A DNA stretch of 26,314 nucleotides from a virus, in IMG/VR virus record IMGVR_UViG_3300037871_000014, positions 1-26,314 of that record; one strand, given 5' to 3'. Below, in pieces: positions 1 through 7,964 of this stretch. The translations under genes were made by a program, and so were the position numbers. Position 1 is the first letter of the stretch. Each line of letters begins with the position of its first letter. The notes under the pieces were generated by a model that searched no databases, had not been told where the DNA came from, and was given only the letters and a program-made list of their open reading frames with translations.

Positions 1-2
1 AA

Positions 3-797
3 AGTCTCTACGAGAATAGTGAATACCAAAATATAATCCACGATATATCTGATGTATATTTTCCATTGTCACCAAACTGGAAAAATATAGGAATAAGTCT
101 TAGTGGTGGCTGTGATAGTGCCTTAATAGCATATATTATATGCGATTTAATTAAACGTAAAAATTATTATACCAAAATACACATAATTTATAATGTTAGA
201 TTATGGAAAACACGTCCTTGGCAACAACATATTTTTAAACAAGTATTTGCTTGGTTTAAAGAAACATTTAAAGATATAAAGTTTATAGAACATACAAATT
301 TTATTGCACCTGATTTAGAATGGGGTTCTAAAGGTCCAAACATTATTGATGAATATGGCAAATTAAAAAGCGGTAATCAAATAGAGTTAAGATCACACGC
401 AGAATATATAGGTCATAATTATAATCTAGATGCATGGTTTTGTGGACTTACTAAAAATCCTGAAATAAAATTCGATGGCCGATTAACGGACAGAGACAGT
501 ACATTATCAAATGATACTGTTGAAAATCTACATCGATTGATAAAGCCACACATGAATGGCGTGGCTTGTCATCCTTTCACCTTCGTACAAAAAGATTGGA
601 TAGTATCTCAATATAAGAGATTAGGCATCATGAATCTGTTTAATCTTACAAGAAGTTGCGAAGGTGATAAGGAAACTTATCCTGAAATATTTGGAAACCT
701 AGATTATAAAACATATGTTCCAGGTAAAGACATTCCAGTATGTGGTAAATGTTTTTGGTGTAAAGAAAGACAATGGGGAATAGATAACAGTGACTGA
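3..797 (+). CDS. PP-loop ATPase with QueC-like zinc motif (5' partial)
   Basis: The frame is open to the left edge (codons from base 3 contain no stop), so the gene begins upstream and the TTG at base 66 is probably not its start. It shows the PP-loop nucleotide-binding motif SGGCDS (bases 102-119), typical of N-type ATP pyrophosphatases that adenylate a carbonyl before amidation or nitrile formation. Near the C-terminus are a lone Cys and then C-x2-C-x2-C followed by KER (Cys codons at about 657, 741, 750 and 759), like the zinc site of QueC/ExsB (7-cyano-7-deazaguanine synthase). In QueC the first Cys lies about 8 residues before the triplet; here the gap is 27. The PP-loop also lies at least 33 residues in, further than the near-N-terminal position usual in QueC. 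It is therefore a QueC-superfamily protein and perhaps not a true QueC; sugar- or peptide-amidating PP-loop enzymes are alternatives. The downstream radical SAM gene starts inside its last codons, which suggests coupled function. Confidence 0.85.
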   Translation, partial: SLYENSEYQNIIHDISDVYFPLSPNWKNIGISLSGGCDSALIAYIICDLIKRKNYYTKIHIIYNVRLWKTRPWQQHIFKQVFAWFKETFKDIKFIEHTNFIAPDLEWGSKGPNIIDEYGKLKSGNQIELRSHAEYIGHNYNLDAWFCGLTKNPEIKFDGRLTDRDSTLSNDTVENLHRLIKPHMNGVACHPFTFVQKDWIVSQYKRLGIMNLFNLTRSCEGDKETYPEIFGNLDYKTYVPGKDIPVCGKCFWCKERQWGIDNSD

Positions 798-2208
798 AAG
801 TAATGAATATTGGTTAAATCCTAAAGATTCTAAATTAGGTAAATGGCAAAGAGAAATAGAATCAGTTAGTGGTTCTTGTACTTTTTGTGTATTGCCTTGG
901 ATTCACTTTGCTACACGCCCTAATGGAGATATGCGTTTATGTTGTAGTGCAAACGCCAGTGGAGCAGGAAAAGATCACAAAGTAGGTCTTGTTAAAAAAG
1001 AAGATGGCACACCAGCAAACTTTGGAAAAGATACACCAATGAGTGCTTGGAACAATGAATATATGAAGTCAGTTCGTAAAACTATGTTAGCTGGAAAAAT
1101 ACCTGCTAGTTGTACTAAATGTTTCAATGAAGAAAAAGTAGGAGTAGTTAGTAAACGTATTTGGGAAACGGGTACGTGGCACAAAGATGGTGTAGATATT
1201 CCTGAATTAATAAAACAAACACAAGAAGATGGAACTGTACCTGAAACATTAAGATATTTAGATTTAAGATTAGGCCATACTTGTAATATTAAGTGTGTTA
1301 TGTGTTCTCCTCATGACAGTTCTAAATGGGTTGCAGATTGGCAACGACTTATGCCTCAACTAACAATACCTACAGTTAGAAAACAAATGTCTTGGGGTAA
1401 ACAAGAATTTAATAACAAGTGGCACGAAAAAGATACATTTTGGGCAGAAATGAATAAACAAATTCCTAATTTAAAACAAGTTTATTTTGCTGGTGGTGAA
1501 CCTTTAATGATTAGAGAACATAAAACATTTATTGAAGAAATTGTACGACAAGGATATCAAGATAAAATCTTATTAAGATATAATTCAAATGGTATATTAG
1601 TAGACGAAGATTTAATTGAGTTATGGAGCAAGTTTAAGAAAGTTAAATTTGCAATTAGCATGGACGCTTGTCATGAACGAGATGAATATATACGTTTTCC
1701 AACTAACTGGGATACCGTAGAAAAGAATCTTCGTATGTTAGACAACACTCCCGACAATATACAAACAAGTTTAGCAACTGCTATACAAATTTTTAATGTA
1801 AAACACTTGCCAGACTTTATGAAATGGAAAGTAGAATCTAAATTTAAAAAACTTAATTTAGGAACTGTACCCGGCGGTACACAAATGGGAGGTGGATTAG
1901 TTAATATGCACTTGCTTTACATACCTACATTTTTAAGTATTCAAATATTACCTAAAGAGGATAAACAAGAAGTTCGTGAACGTTATACAGAATTTAAAGA
2001 ATGGTTATGGAAAAACTACAGACAAGATGATGAATATTGGAAACACAATCCTTATGGCTGGAAACGTTGGGAGGCTGTAATGGATCATATGGATGAAAAA
2101 GATAATAGTCATCTACTTCCAGGATTTAAAGAATACGTTACTAAACTAGATGGTATAAGAAAATTATCTGCTAAATCCACTTTTCCCGAGTTATCACATC
2201 TTTTATAA
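790..2208 (+). CDS. Radical SAM enzyme with N-terminal twitch (SPASM-like) domain
   Basis: A 472-aa protein. The N-terminal part carries Cys pairs C30-x2-C33, C51-C52 and C108-x2-C111, as expected for an auxiliary Fe-S 'twitch' domain placed before the radical SAM barrel. The radical SAM signature CNIKCVMC follows (C165, C169, C172), then AGGEP, which contacts S-adenosylmethionine. This is the layout of the 'twitch domain-containing radical SAM' family, whose reaction is not known to me. The start is GTG at 790: a stop lies just upstream in frame at 781, no ATG occurs before residue 48, and GGGGA at 775-779 gives a ribosome-binding site. The start overlaps the PP-loop gene by 8 bp. The 3' end overlaps the convergent SGNH-type gene by 38 bp. 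It has the same architecture as the - strand protein at 4695-5960. Family assignment is firm; substrate unknown. Confidence 0.93.
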   Translation: MTESNEYWLNPKDSKLGKWQREIESVSGSCTFCVLPWIHFATRPNGDMRLCCSANASGAGKDHKVGLVKKEDGTPANFGKDTPMSAWNNEYMKSVRKTMLAGKIPASCTKCFNEEKVGVVSKRIWETGTWHKDGVDIPELIKQTQEDGTVPETLRYLDLRLGHTCNIKCVMCSPHDSSKWVADWQRLMPQLTIPTVRKQMSWGKQEFNNKWHEKDTFWAEMNKQIPNLKQVYFAGGEPLMIREHKTFIEEIVRQGYQDKILLRYNSNGILVDEDLIELWSKFKKVKFAISMDACHERDEYIRFPTNWDTVEKNLRMLDNTPDNIQTSLATAIQIFNVKHLPDFMKWKVESKFKKLNLGTVPGGTQMGGGLVNMHLLYIPTFLSIQILPKEDKQEVRERYTEFKEWLWKNYRQDDEYWKHNPYGWKRWEAVMDHMDEKDNSHLLPGFKEYVTKLDGIRKLSAKSTFPELSHLL

Positions 2209-2866
2209 GATTAAAAACTTCATTGTCACCATCTGGTCCCATATGATTAACTCTAAAAGCAAATATACTTTGTAAAAATCTTAAATTTTCTTCGCACCAA
2301 GCTCTTTTTGGATCTGTTCTACAACTAATATAATACAAAGGTTTTCTTATTTCTATTCCGTGTTTCCAAGTATGCAAATACTTAATTTGATCTAGTTCTG
2401 CGTCACTCCAAGGTTCTACTCTAGTATCTCCAAAACTCCATAAGTGTAAAATTTTACCTTTCATTTTAGACAAGTATTCATTGTCTAACCAATAAGCAAC
2501 AGCCTGAAAATTTAATCTTTCTTTATTCCATTCTACTAATTCTTCAAAAAACATTTGAGCGGCTTTATGTCTTTTACTAGAACCTTGATAAGCACTAGGT
2601 GGACTAAAATCTCCTTTTGAATGATATATTCTAAAAGGATCAGTCCAAGCAAATACACAATAATCTAAATCTTTAAATTTATGAAAGTTTTTTGTAAAAT
2701 GCATAACGGCAGTCCAATAACTTGAACCACTAATTCCTGTATTTACAATTTCTGCATCTAATGAATCTGCCATTCGACCCATCCAATTATCTTTAAGAGG
2801 GTGAGCAATAAAACTGTCTCCGAAGAAACCTATTTTGTTTTTGGCACCTGAATGTCCGCTATACAT
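2171..2866 (-). CDS. SGNH/GDSL-hydrolase-like protein
   Basis: A 231-aa protein with the block I motif of SGNH esterases close to its N-terminus (GFFGDSF, GDS at residues 16-18, Ser as nucleophile) and a block II-like NTGISG stretch near residues 42-47. Near the C-terminus, FRVNHMGPDG resembles the His-containing block V, but the Asp normally three residues before the His is replaced by Arg. The usual GxND of block III is not evident; AWTDPFR lies in that region. Activity is therefore uncertain; the fold suggests deacetylation or ester hydrolysis on sugars or lipids. I chose ATG at 2866 because AAAGG lies 5 nt before it, while a GTG two codons upstream overlaps that site. It starts inside the preceding radical SAM gene (37-bp overlap) and is the last gene of the - strand block. 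Confidence 0.7.
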   Translation of the reverse strand: MYSGHSGAKNKIGFFGDSFIAHPLKDNWMGRMADSLDAEIVNTGISGSSYWTAVMHFTKNFHKFKDLDYCVFAWTDPFRIYHSKGDFSPPSAYQGSSKRHKAAQMFFEELVEWNKERLNFQAVAYWLDNEYLSKMKGKILHLWSFGDTRVEPWSDAELDQIKYLHTWKHGIEIRKPLYYISCRTDPKRAWCEENLRFLQSIFAFRVNHMGPDGDNEVFNLIKDVITREKWI

Positions 2867-3810
2867 ACACACCTTTCTTGATTACAAATAACACTAGTTG
2901 TTGGAAAATTAAAATCTTCATCATATTTTTTACCTGTAAAACCTTCAGATAAAACTCTGCAACCTGCTCCTAAATACATTCTTTTGTCATAATTAATATA
3001 AATTCTGTTTATACCAGCATTACAAGTATAACCACGCCAATCAACAATATCATTTGCTACTGTCCAATATGGATCAAAGTCATATGTTTGATCATCTTCT
3101 ACCATATACATATCTCTATTAAATCTAGTATCTATTTTTTCATTAACTCTTTCTTGAGCTCTAATTGTACCTTTAAATATCTGTTTTTGTTCTTCTGTAT
3201 AAGGATATAAGTCTCTTTCACTTACAGTATCGGTGTCCCAAACTTGATGTAATGGTTTAGCTTGAATCCCCCATTCAGTTCTGTTGCTATTTTTTAATAC
3301 ATCTATTATATCCATACATTTAGACCATTCATCGGGTTTCATCATTATATGACAAATATTATCTACTTTATTTTCTATTAAAAAGTCACATACATCTCTA
3401 ATATGTTCTGGTTTTGTAAATTCTGGATGAATACTAAAATGCACTGCAAAAAAATTTTTATAATTATCTTTCCACCAATCCATTTTTCTACTACCATTTG
3501 TCATAGGTATTATTAAATTATTTTCTTTTTGATTAATATATTCACATAGTTTTGCAAAATCTTTATAAAGAGTAGGTTCACCTCCACCAAACTTCCAAAT
3601 AAAATGTGTAATACCCATATCAGTATAATGATTATGTAATTTGTCTATAAATTTTTTACTTTTTTCTAAATTAATCCAAGGAAAAGAATTATCATGTAAT
3701 ATAGGTAAACAATATGAACAATTATAATTGCAAGTATTACCTAAAGTCCATTCAATTTGTAAAACATTGTTTAATTCAGGAAATTTATAAGTTATTTTGT
3801 GTATTTTCAT
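2830..3810 (-). CDS. Radical SAM enzyme with Cys-rich SPASM-like C-terminus (paralogue A)
   Basis: A 326-aa protein. The radical SAM motif CNYNCSYC (C27, C31, C34) is near the N-terminus, followed by GGGEP. The C-terminal region has C263 in a CNAG motif, C284, then C309-x4-C314-V-C316 followed by IAD, which fits an auxiliary iron-sulfur cluster as in SPASM enzymes. The same pattern occurs in the proteins at 3785-4702 and 9102-10088, so these three form one subfamily. SPASM enzymes usually modify peptides or proteins, and some act on small molecules or sugars; the substrate cannot be read here. The ATG start lies inside the 3' end of the upstream paralogue (26-bp overlap), so the two are probably translationally coupled. 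Confidence 0.93.
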   Translation of the reverse strand: MKIHKITYKFPELNNVLQIEWTLGNTCNYNCSYCLPILHDNSFPWINLEKSKKFIDKLHNHYTDMGITHFIWKFGGGEPTLYKDFAKLCEYINQKENNLIIPMTNGSRKMDWWKDNYKNFFAVHFSIHPEFTKPEHIRDVCDFLIENKVDNICHIMMKPDEWSKCMDIIDVLKNSNRTEWGIQAKPLHQVWDTDTVSERDLYPYTEEQKQIFKGTIRAQERVNEKIDTRFNRDMYMVEDDQTYDFDPYWTVANDIVDWRGYTCNAGINRIYINYDKRMYLGAGCRVLSEGFTGKKYDEDFNFPTTSVICNQERCVCIADIQVPKTK

Positions 3811-4702
3811 TTTTTATTTTTGTTAAATTTATATCCGCGGCACACGTACACCATTCTCTTGTACACACAATAGGATCTTTTGGAATTTCAAACGTACCAT
3901 TATAAATGTTACCTATACTTCCTCCTACTCTACAAGTTGCTCTATGTACATCACCATCCCAATTAATCATTAAACTTTCTAAACCTGCATTACAAAGCCA
4001 TCCTTTAAATTTATTAGTTTTCAAAATTAACATATCATTTACATTACAAGTTTTGGATTTGTCTACCAAAGTATTATGTGGTGGATTATGATTTTGGATT
4101 TTCAAAAACTTTATTTCTTCTTCGCTATACCGATTCATATCTTCAAAATCATCATGCTTTTTGGTCCACCGAATTGGACGCAAACTATACTTTATATTAC
4201 CATTTAAAAGGCGTCTACAAGCGTCTTGCACGTCATTTAACGAGCCTGGAAGCATCATTACGTGTACAAGAGCATTCTTATTAACTGAGCTGTTAACTGC
4301 CCTTATTATTGTTTCTACAACTTTATTCCAGTCATATTCGAAGTGTAAACTAAACACAATATGGTTAAGATAATTGTCCAAAAGATTTTGGTAATACTCG
4401 GCTGTTCTGGTACCGTTAGTGGTTACATTTATCCATGTAACTTTTGGTTTTGCATATTCTAAAAGTTCTGTAAATTTTGGATGCACACAAGGTTCACCTC
4501 CTGTAAAACTTATTCTAGGTTTATTCATTTTAGAAATAATATCTACAGTATTTTTAAGTATTTCAATATCAGTATGTTCACTAAAATTATCATGAATTTC
4601 TGCAGGACAATAACTGCAATCATAGTTACATCTTTTACCTATGTTCCATTCTATTTTAGTACTTTGTCGTACATCTTCATATAAATGTTCTACTCTATAC
4701 AT
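3785..4702 (-). CDS. Radical SAM enzyme with Cys-rich SPASM-like C-terminus (paralogue B)
   Basis: A 305-aa protein with CNYDCSYC (C25, C29, C32), TGGEP, and a C-terminal Cys set: C237 in CNAG, C257, then C280-x4-C285-T-C287 followed by AAD. The INWDGDVH stretch after CNAG matches the usual SPASM pattern of a hydrophobic strand and a DG turn. I chose ATG at 4702 rather than an in-frame TTG ten codons upstream because it gives the same distance to the radical SAM motif as in the neighbouring paralogue (C25 versus C27). A GGAG lies about 10 nt upstream. It overlaps the upstream gene by 8 bp. Adjacent to paralogue A in tandem, it probably arose by duplication; the two proteins are nonetheless clearly diverged in their middle regions, which suggests different substrates or partners. 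Confidence 0.92.
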   Translation of the reverse strand: MYRVEHLYEDVRQSTKIEWNIGKRCNYDCSYCPAEIHDNFSEHTDIEILKNTVDIISKMNKPRISFTGGEPCVHPKFTELLEYAKPKVTWINVTTNGTRTAEYYQNLLDNYLNHIVFSLHFEYDWNKVVETIIRAVNSSVNKNALVHVMMLPGSLNDVQDACRRLLNGNIKYSLRPIRWTKKHDDFEDMNRYSEEEIKFLKIQNHNPPHNTLVDKSKTCNVNDMLILKTNKFKGWLCNAGLESLMINWDGDVHRATCRVGGSIGNIYNGTFEIPKDPIVCTREWCTCAADINLTKIKNENTQNNL

Positions 4703-5960
4703 ATGGAGCAAACTCCGGAATAATTTTTTCAAAAGGACCTTGATTTCTTGTTTTATCTAACTTATGATTAAAATCTACACAATCTTTCCAATACTTGTTT
4801 AGATCTCTTGCTTTAAGAAAATTAATATTATCCTGAATTTGTTGTAATGTAATTTTTTCTAATATTGGATGTTCCTTAACTAACCTATATTCTTTAACTT
4901 TGTCCTTCATTAATTCTAATTTTGCTATAACTTTATCTTTTAATTCCTTTGGTAATACTTGGGCACTCAAGGCTCTAGGATATTGTACCCTATGACTATA
5001 AAATACAATTTCTAATTTGTTTAAAAAATAGTCTATTACCTTGTCTATTTGCATTATATTATTAGATTGTACTGTAAATGCTCCTACAATTCTACTTACT
5101 GTAGGTATATTTTTCATTATTCTAACATTATCTACAACATCTTGAAACTTTCCATTGGATCTAACATATTCATATACTTCATCTATCCCATCAATACTAA
5201 CATTAACAGCTACACTTTTAAATTTGGGCCAATAGTCTTTAATCCATCTTCCTTTTATTCCTAACACTGTACCATTTGTTGCATATTTTATTTCTATATT
5301 TTTCCCATTCTCACTGAGAAGATCTAAAATTTTATAATGTTGAGGGTCCATCAAAGGCTCGCCTCCTGCAAATTCTACTCTTTTAAAATGAGGTAATAGT
5401 TTTCTTAAGCTATCCCACCATTCTTTTTTATCGTCAAACAATCCAACATATGGTGCTTTTGTAAGTCCTAAATCTTCTACTGCTTTAACAAGATAGTTGT
5501 CTTCTTTTTTATAATGTTCTACAATGCTATTCCAATCTTTCCATTGTGTACTATCTAATGGATTACACATACGACATTTTAAATTACATAAATTATTAAT
5601 TTTAATTTCCATCGTAGGAAGTTCAAATGGCATTGTCATATCTTTAGAAAGACTATCAAGTGCATTAGGATAAAGGTTAACTCTTGATTCCGGTATATTA
5701 TCTGCAATATGTCTTTGTCTTAAACTTTGTACTCCTTGATCTTCTAAATCAAAACAAGGTGCACAAACATCAGGACGTTCTCCATTTAATACTTGCCGTC
5801 TTACTTCTCGCATTTTTTCACTATTCCAAGCAAATTCTAAACTTTCATTTTTAATATTACCAATAGGAAGACTTCTACAACATATCTTAATTGCGCCATC
5901 TTCTCTAGTAGCAAGACCAGTAAATGGATGCATACAAAACGTACAACTTTTATTTTTCAT
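4695..5960 (-). CDS. Radical SAM enzyme with N-terminal twitch (SPASM-like) domain
   Basis: A 421-aa protein. The N-terminal domain has C6-x2-C9, C27-C28 and C66-x2-C69, followed by the radical SAM motif CNLKCRMC (C125, C129, C132) and AGGEP. The order (auxiliary-cluster domain first, barrel second) is the reverse of ordinary SPASM enzymes and identical to the + strand protein at 790-2208. The two share local patterns such as CTFC...P at the start, FAGGEPLM, and ATNGT or NSNGI after the second strand. The ATG at 5960 lies 11 bp inside the preceding gene. It sits between the Rossmann-like two-part protein and two SPASM-type radical SAM genes. Reaction unknown. Confidence 0.93.
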   Translation of the reverse strand: MKNKSCTFCMHPFTGLATREDGAIKICCRSLPIGNIKNESLEFAWNSEKMREVRRQVLNGERPDVCAPCFDLEDQGVQSLRQRHIADNIPESRVNLYPNALDSLSKDMTMPFELPTMEIKINNLCNLKCRMCNPLDSTQWKDWNSIVEHYKKEDNYLVKAVEDLGLTKAPYVGLFDDKKEWWDSLRKLLPHFKRVEFAGGEPLMDPQHYKILDLLSENGKNIEIKYATNGTVLGIKGRWIKDYWPKFKSVAVNVSIDGIDEVYEYVRSNGKFQDVVDNVRIMKNIPTVSRIVGAFTVQSNNIMQIDKVIDYFLNKLEIVFYSHRVQYPRALSAQVLPKELKDKVIAKLELMKDKVKEYRLVKEHPILEKITLQQIQDNINFLKARDLNKYWKDCVDFNHKLDKTRNQGPFEKIIPEFAPYV

Positions 5961-7320
5961 TTAAATTTTTCCAATCTTCCCCAAATCTCCATAGCGGAGC
6001 TTTTAAATCTTCAAGATCCATTTCGTCAAATTTTTCTGCTGGGCCTGTGTGTCGTTTGTATTCTGACAAGCCACTCCAAGCATGAACTGAAACTACTAAT
6101 TGTATTTTAGGACTTTTCTCTTTTAATATACGCAATAATTTGTTTTCTTTTTCTAATCTTTGTTTAACAGTAATAAAAGCTACTGTAGGTTCATAAGCAA
6201 AAATATTACTAATATTAAAAATTGTATTTTCATCATTATTAATATCTATATTAAATTCATTTAATAAATCGCATTGAACAAATTGCATTTTTATATCATC
6301 TTTTAAATGCCACAATTTAGCAACTTTGCTAAAATTAGTAATAATTTCTTGTTTACTTTGAAACCAATCAGGTGCTTTATCTTTTATAAGACCTTTTAAG
6401 AATTTATGATAATCATGCCCATTAAATTTATTAATTGTTTCTTTCATATACCATAATGCATTAGGATTATAATCATAAAATATAACTTCTGTATTTTCAT
6501 CATGTCCGTACTTGTCTAAATATAACAACCAATTAAATCCACTGGCAGGAACAATTAATTGTGAAATAGGTCCTTTTATATTAACATCTTGTAATTTTTT
6601 TGTATTAGTAGGATAATAAAGTCTGTTCGCGGCAAAATTATATTTTTGATATATGCTTTGACTATTTTCTTGAAAGTCTGAATCATATTCAGCATAATAA
6701 CATTTTTTACTATCTCTTATTTTCTGATCAAATATTACTATATCCTCATCATTATCTAAAGCAATATTAAGTATATTCCAACCATGCCATTTATCCTTAT
6801 ACTCTATCATTTCATTACCAGGTTTAATCCAAAGTGGTGTATGATTATCATGATAATTTTCTTCACTTCTAATAGGCACAGCTTTTAAGTGTTTTTCGTT
6901 TTCTACTTCTGCACCCATATCTGGATAATCATATTCAACCCATTTTTTTAAATTGATAACATAACATTGTTCATGAAGTTCATAGTATCCTTCTTTTCTA
7001 TCTAATATATGTCCTGCTATAAAGAAATCTGTTTTAACTAATTCTTCTAAATATGTGAAAAATTTATCTCCCTCAAATTCTGTATCTACTGTATAAACTA
7101 CTGCGTGAGTATAATCTTTTTCACATTGTTTTAAACCATTTTCTTCTGTTACCGCAGTTAATAAATCATAACCACTACTAGTAATATTTTGCACTTGATA
7201 ATCTGCAATATTTTTAATTAACTCTTTAGTCCAAGTTCTTTGGATCTTATACATAGTGTCTAAACAAATAAACACAATTTTAGATTTCTCTTTTGTTAAT
7301 GCTTCAAATTTGTACGCCAT
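5950..7320 (-). CDS. Two-part protein of unknown function; second half Rossmann/methyltransferase-like
   Basis: A 456-aa protein that I do not recognise as a named family. The first ~200 residues alternate hydrophobic strands and helices (for example KIVFICLD, HAVVYTVDTEF, then AGHILDRKEGYYELH) and could be a degenerate GT-A-type nucleotide-sugar-binding domain. The region around residues 250-390 has a strand and loop (LIVPASGFNWL) followed about 20 residues later by VIFYDYNPNA, where the acidic residue after the strand resembles motif II of class I methyltransferases. I infer a two-domain glycosyltransferase-like plus methyltransferase-like protein at low confidence. The start is ATG at 7320, preceded at 11 nt by a full AAGGAG; an in-frame TTG seven codons upstream overlaps that site and is unlikely. 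It starts inside the methyltransferase gene (25-bp overlap). Confidence 0.8.
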   Translation of the reverse strand: MAYKFEALTKEKSKIVFICLDTMYKIQRTWTKELIKNIADYQVQNITSSGYDLLTAVTEENGLKQCEKDYTHAVVYTVDTEFEGDKFFTYLEELVKTDFFIAGHILDRKEGYYELHEQCYVINLKKWVEYDYPDMGAEVENEKHLKAVPIRSEENYHDNHTPLWIKPGNEMIEYKDKWHGWNILNIALDNDEDIVIFDQKIRDSKKCYYAEYDSDFQENSQSIYQKYNFAANRLYYPTNTKKLQDVNIKGPISQLIVPASGFNWLLYLDKYGHDENTEVIFYDYNPNALWYMKETINKFNGHDYHKFLKGLIKDKAPDWFQSKQEIITNFSKVAKLWHLKDDIKMQFVQCDLLNEFNIDINNDENTIFNISNIFAYEPTVAFITVKQRLEKENKLLRILKEKSPKIQLVVSVHAWSGLSEYKRHTGPAEKFDEMDLEDLKAPLWRFGEDWKNLNEK

Positions 7321-7964
7321 ACTTGTCCCAACTCCTTGCAATTAAATCTGTAAATTCTTTTCTTTTTTCCTATCACCATATATCTTTCATACTTAGGTAA
7401 CTCTAATGTACCTGAATACAAAATATTTGTTAATTCACATTTCTTTTTAAAAGCTTCTTCAGAAAGCACACAACTAATATGTTCTTTATGTTCTATAAAA
7501 TTGTTACTTTGTAAAATTATTAATTTATCTTCAGGTATATTCTCTAACCATTTATAATATTGATCCCAAGACATATGCTCGCACACTGTATTAATAATAA
7601 TATCATAATCTTTATAATTTTTAAAGTCTAACATATCACAAGTATCTGCTTTAAATTTTCCATTAATTTCATAATGTTTATTCATATTAAGTGCGATTGG
7701 TTTACACCCTGGATCAATATCTATACTTCTAATATTATTAACTTTAATATTGCTATTAAATAATAATGTAGCCATTACACCATACCATCCTCCGCATATA
7801 AGAACATTTGCATTAGCAGGTCTAACTATTTCATTAAGTTGTTCAGTTAACCAAACTTTACTAGATATTTGTCCTTTCCAAAAACTTTCTAATGTTTTAT
7901 ACTTGTCATCGGATCCCCTAATAGCATCCATCCAGTACATTACATCTTTAATATTGAGTTTCAA
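7296..7964 (-). CDS. Class I SAM-dependent methyltransferase-like protein
   Basis: A 222-aa protein with a Rossmann-type SAM-binding pattern: motif I VLICGGWYGV (residues 54-63), an acidic motif II about 20 residues later (SIDIDP), and a DIIINTVCEHM strand in the position of motif IV. The substrate is unknown; its place among radical SAM and glycosyltransferase genes suggests methylation of the same product. The start is TTG at 7964. AGGAG stands exactly 6 nt before it, whereas the first ATG (residue 9) has no comparable site. The TTG lies 17 bp inside the 3' end of the upstream radical SAM gene, and the ribosome-binding site lies wholly inside that coding region. The unusual start may lower expression relative to its neighbours. 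Confidence 0.8.
   Translation of the reverse strand: MKLNIKDVMYWMDAIRGSDDKYKTLESFWKGQISSKVWLTEQLNEIVRPANANVLICGGWYGVMATLLFNSNIKVNNIRSIDIDPGCKPIALNMNKHYEINGKFKADTCDMLDFKNYKDYDIIINTVCEHMSWDQYYKWLENIPEDKLIILQSNNFIEHKEHISCVLSEEAFKKKCELTNILYSGTLELPKYERYMVIGKKKRIYRFNCKELGQVWRTNLKH

Noticed and set aside
975-1184. Antisense open frame of 69 codons within the + strand radical SAM gene
   Set aside because: It lies entirely within a firmly identified gene, has no ribosome-binding site and shows no domain-like sequence.
3-2208. A 7-deazaguanine DNA-modification or queuosine operon
   Set aside because: Only a QueC-like protein is present. The adjacent radical SAM protein is much longer than QueE and has an N-terminal twitch domain, and no FolE, QueD or DpdA is visible.
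7296-7341. Start of the 456-aa gene at TTG 7341
   Set aside because: That TTG overlaps the AAGGAG site which correctly precedes ATG 7320.
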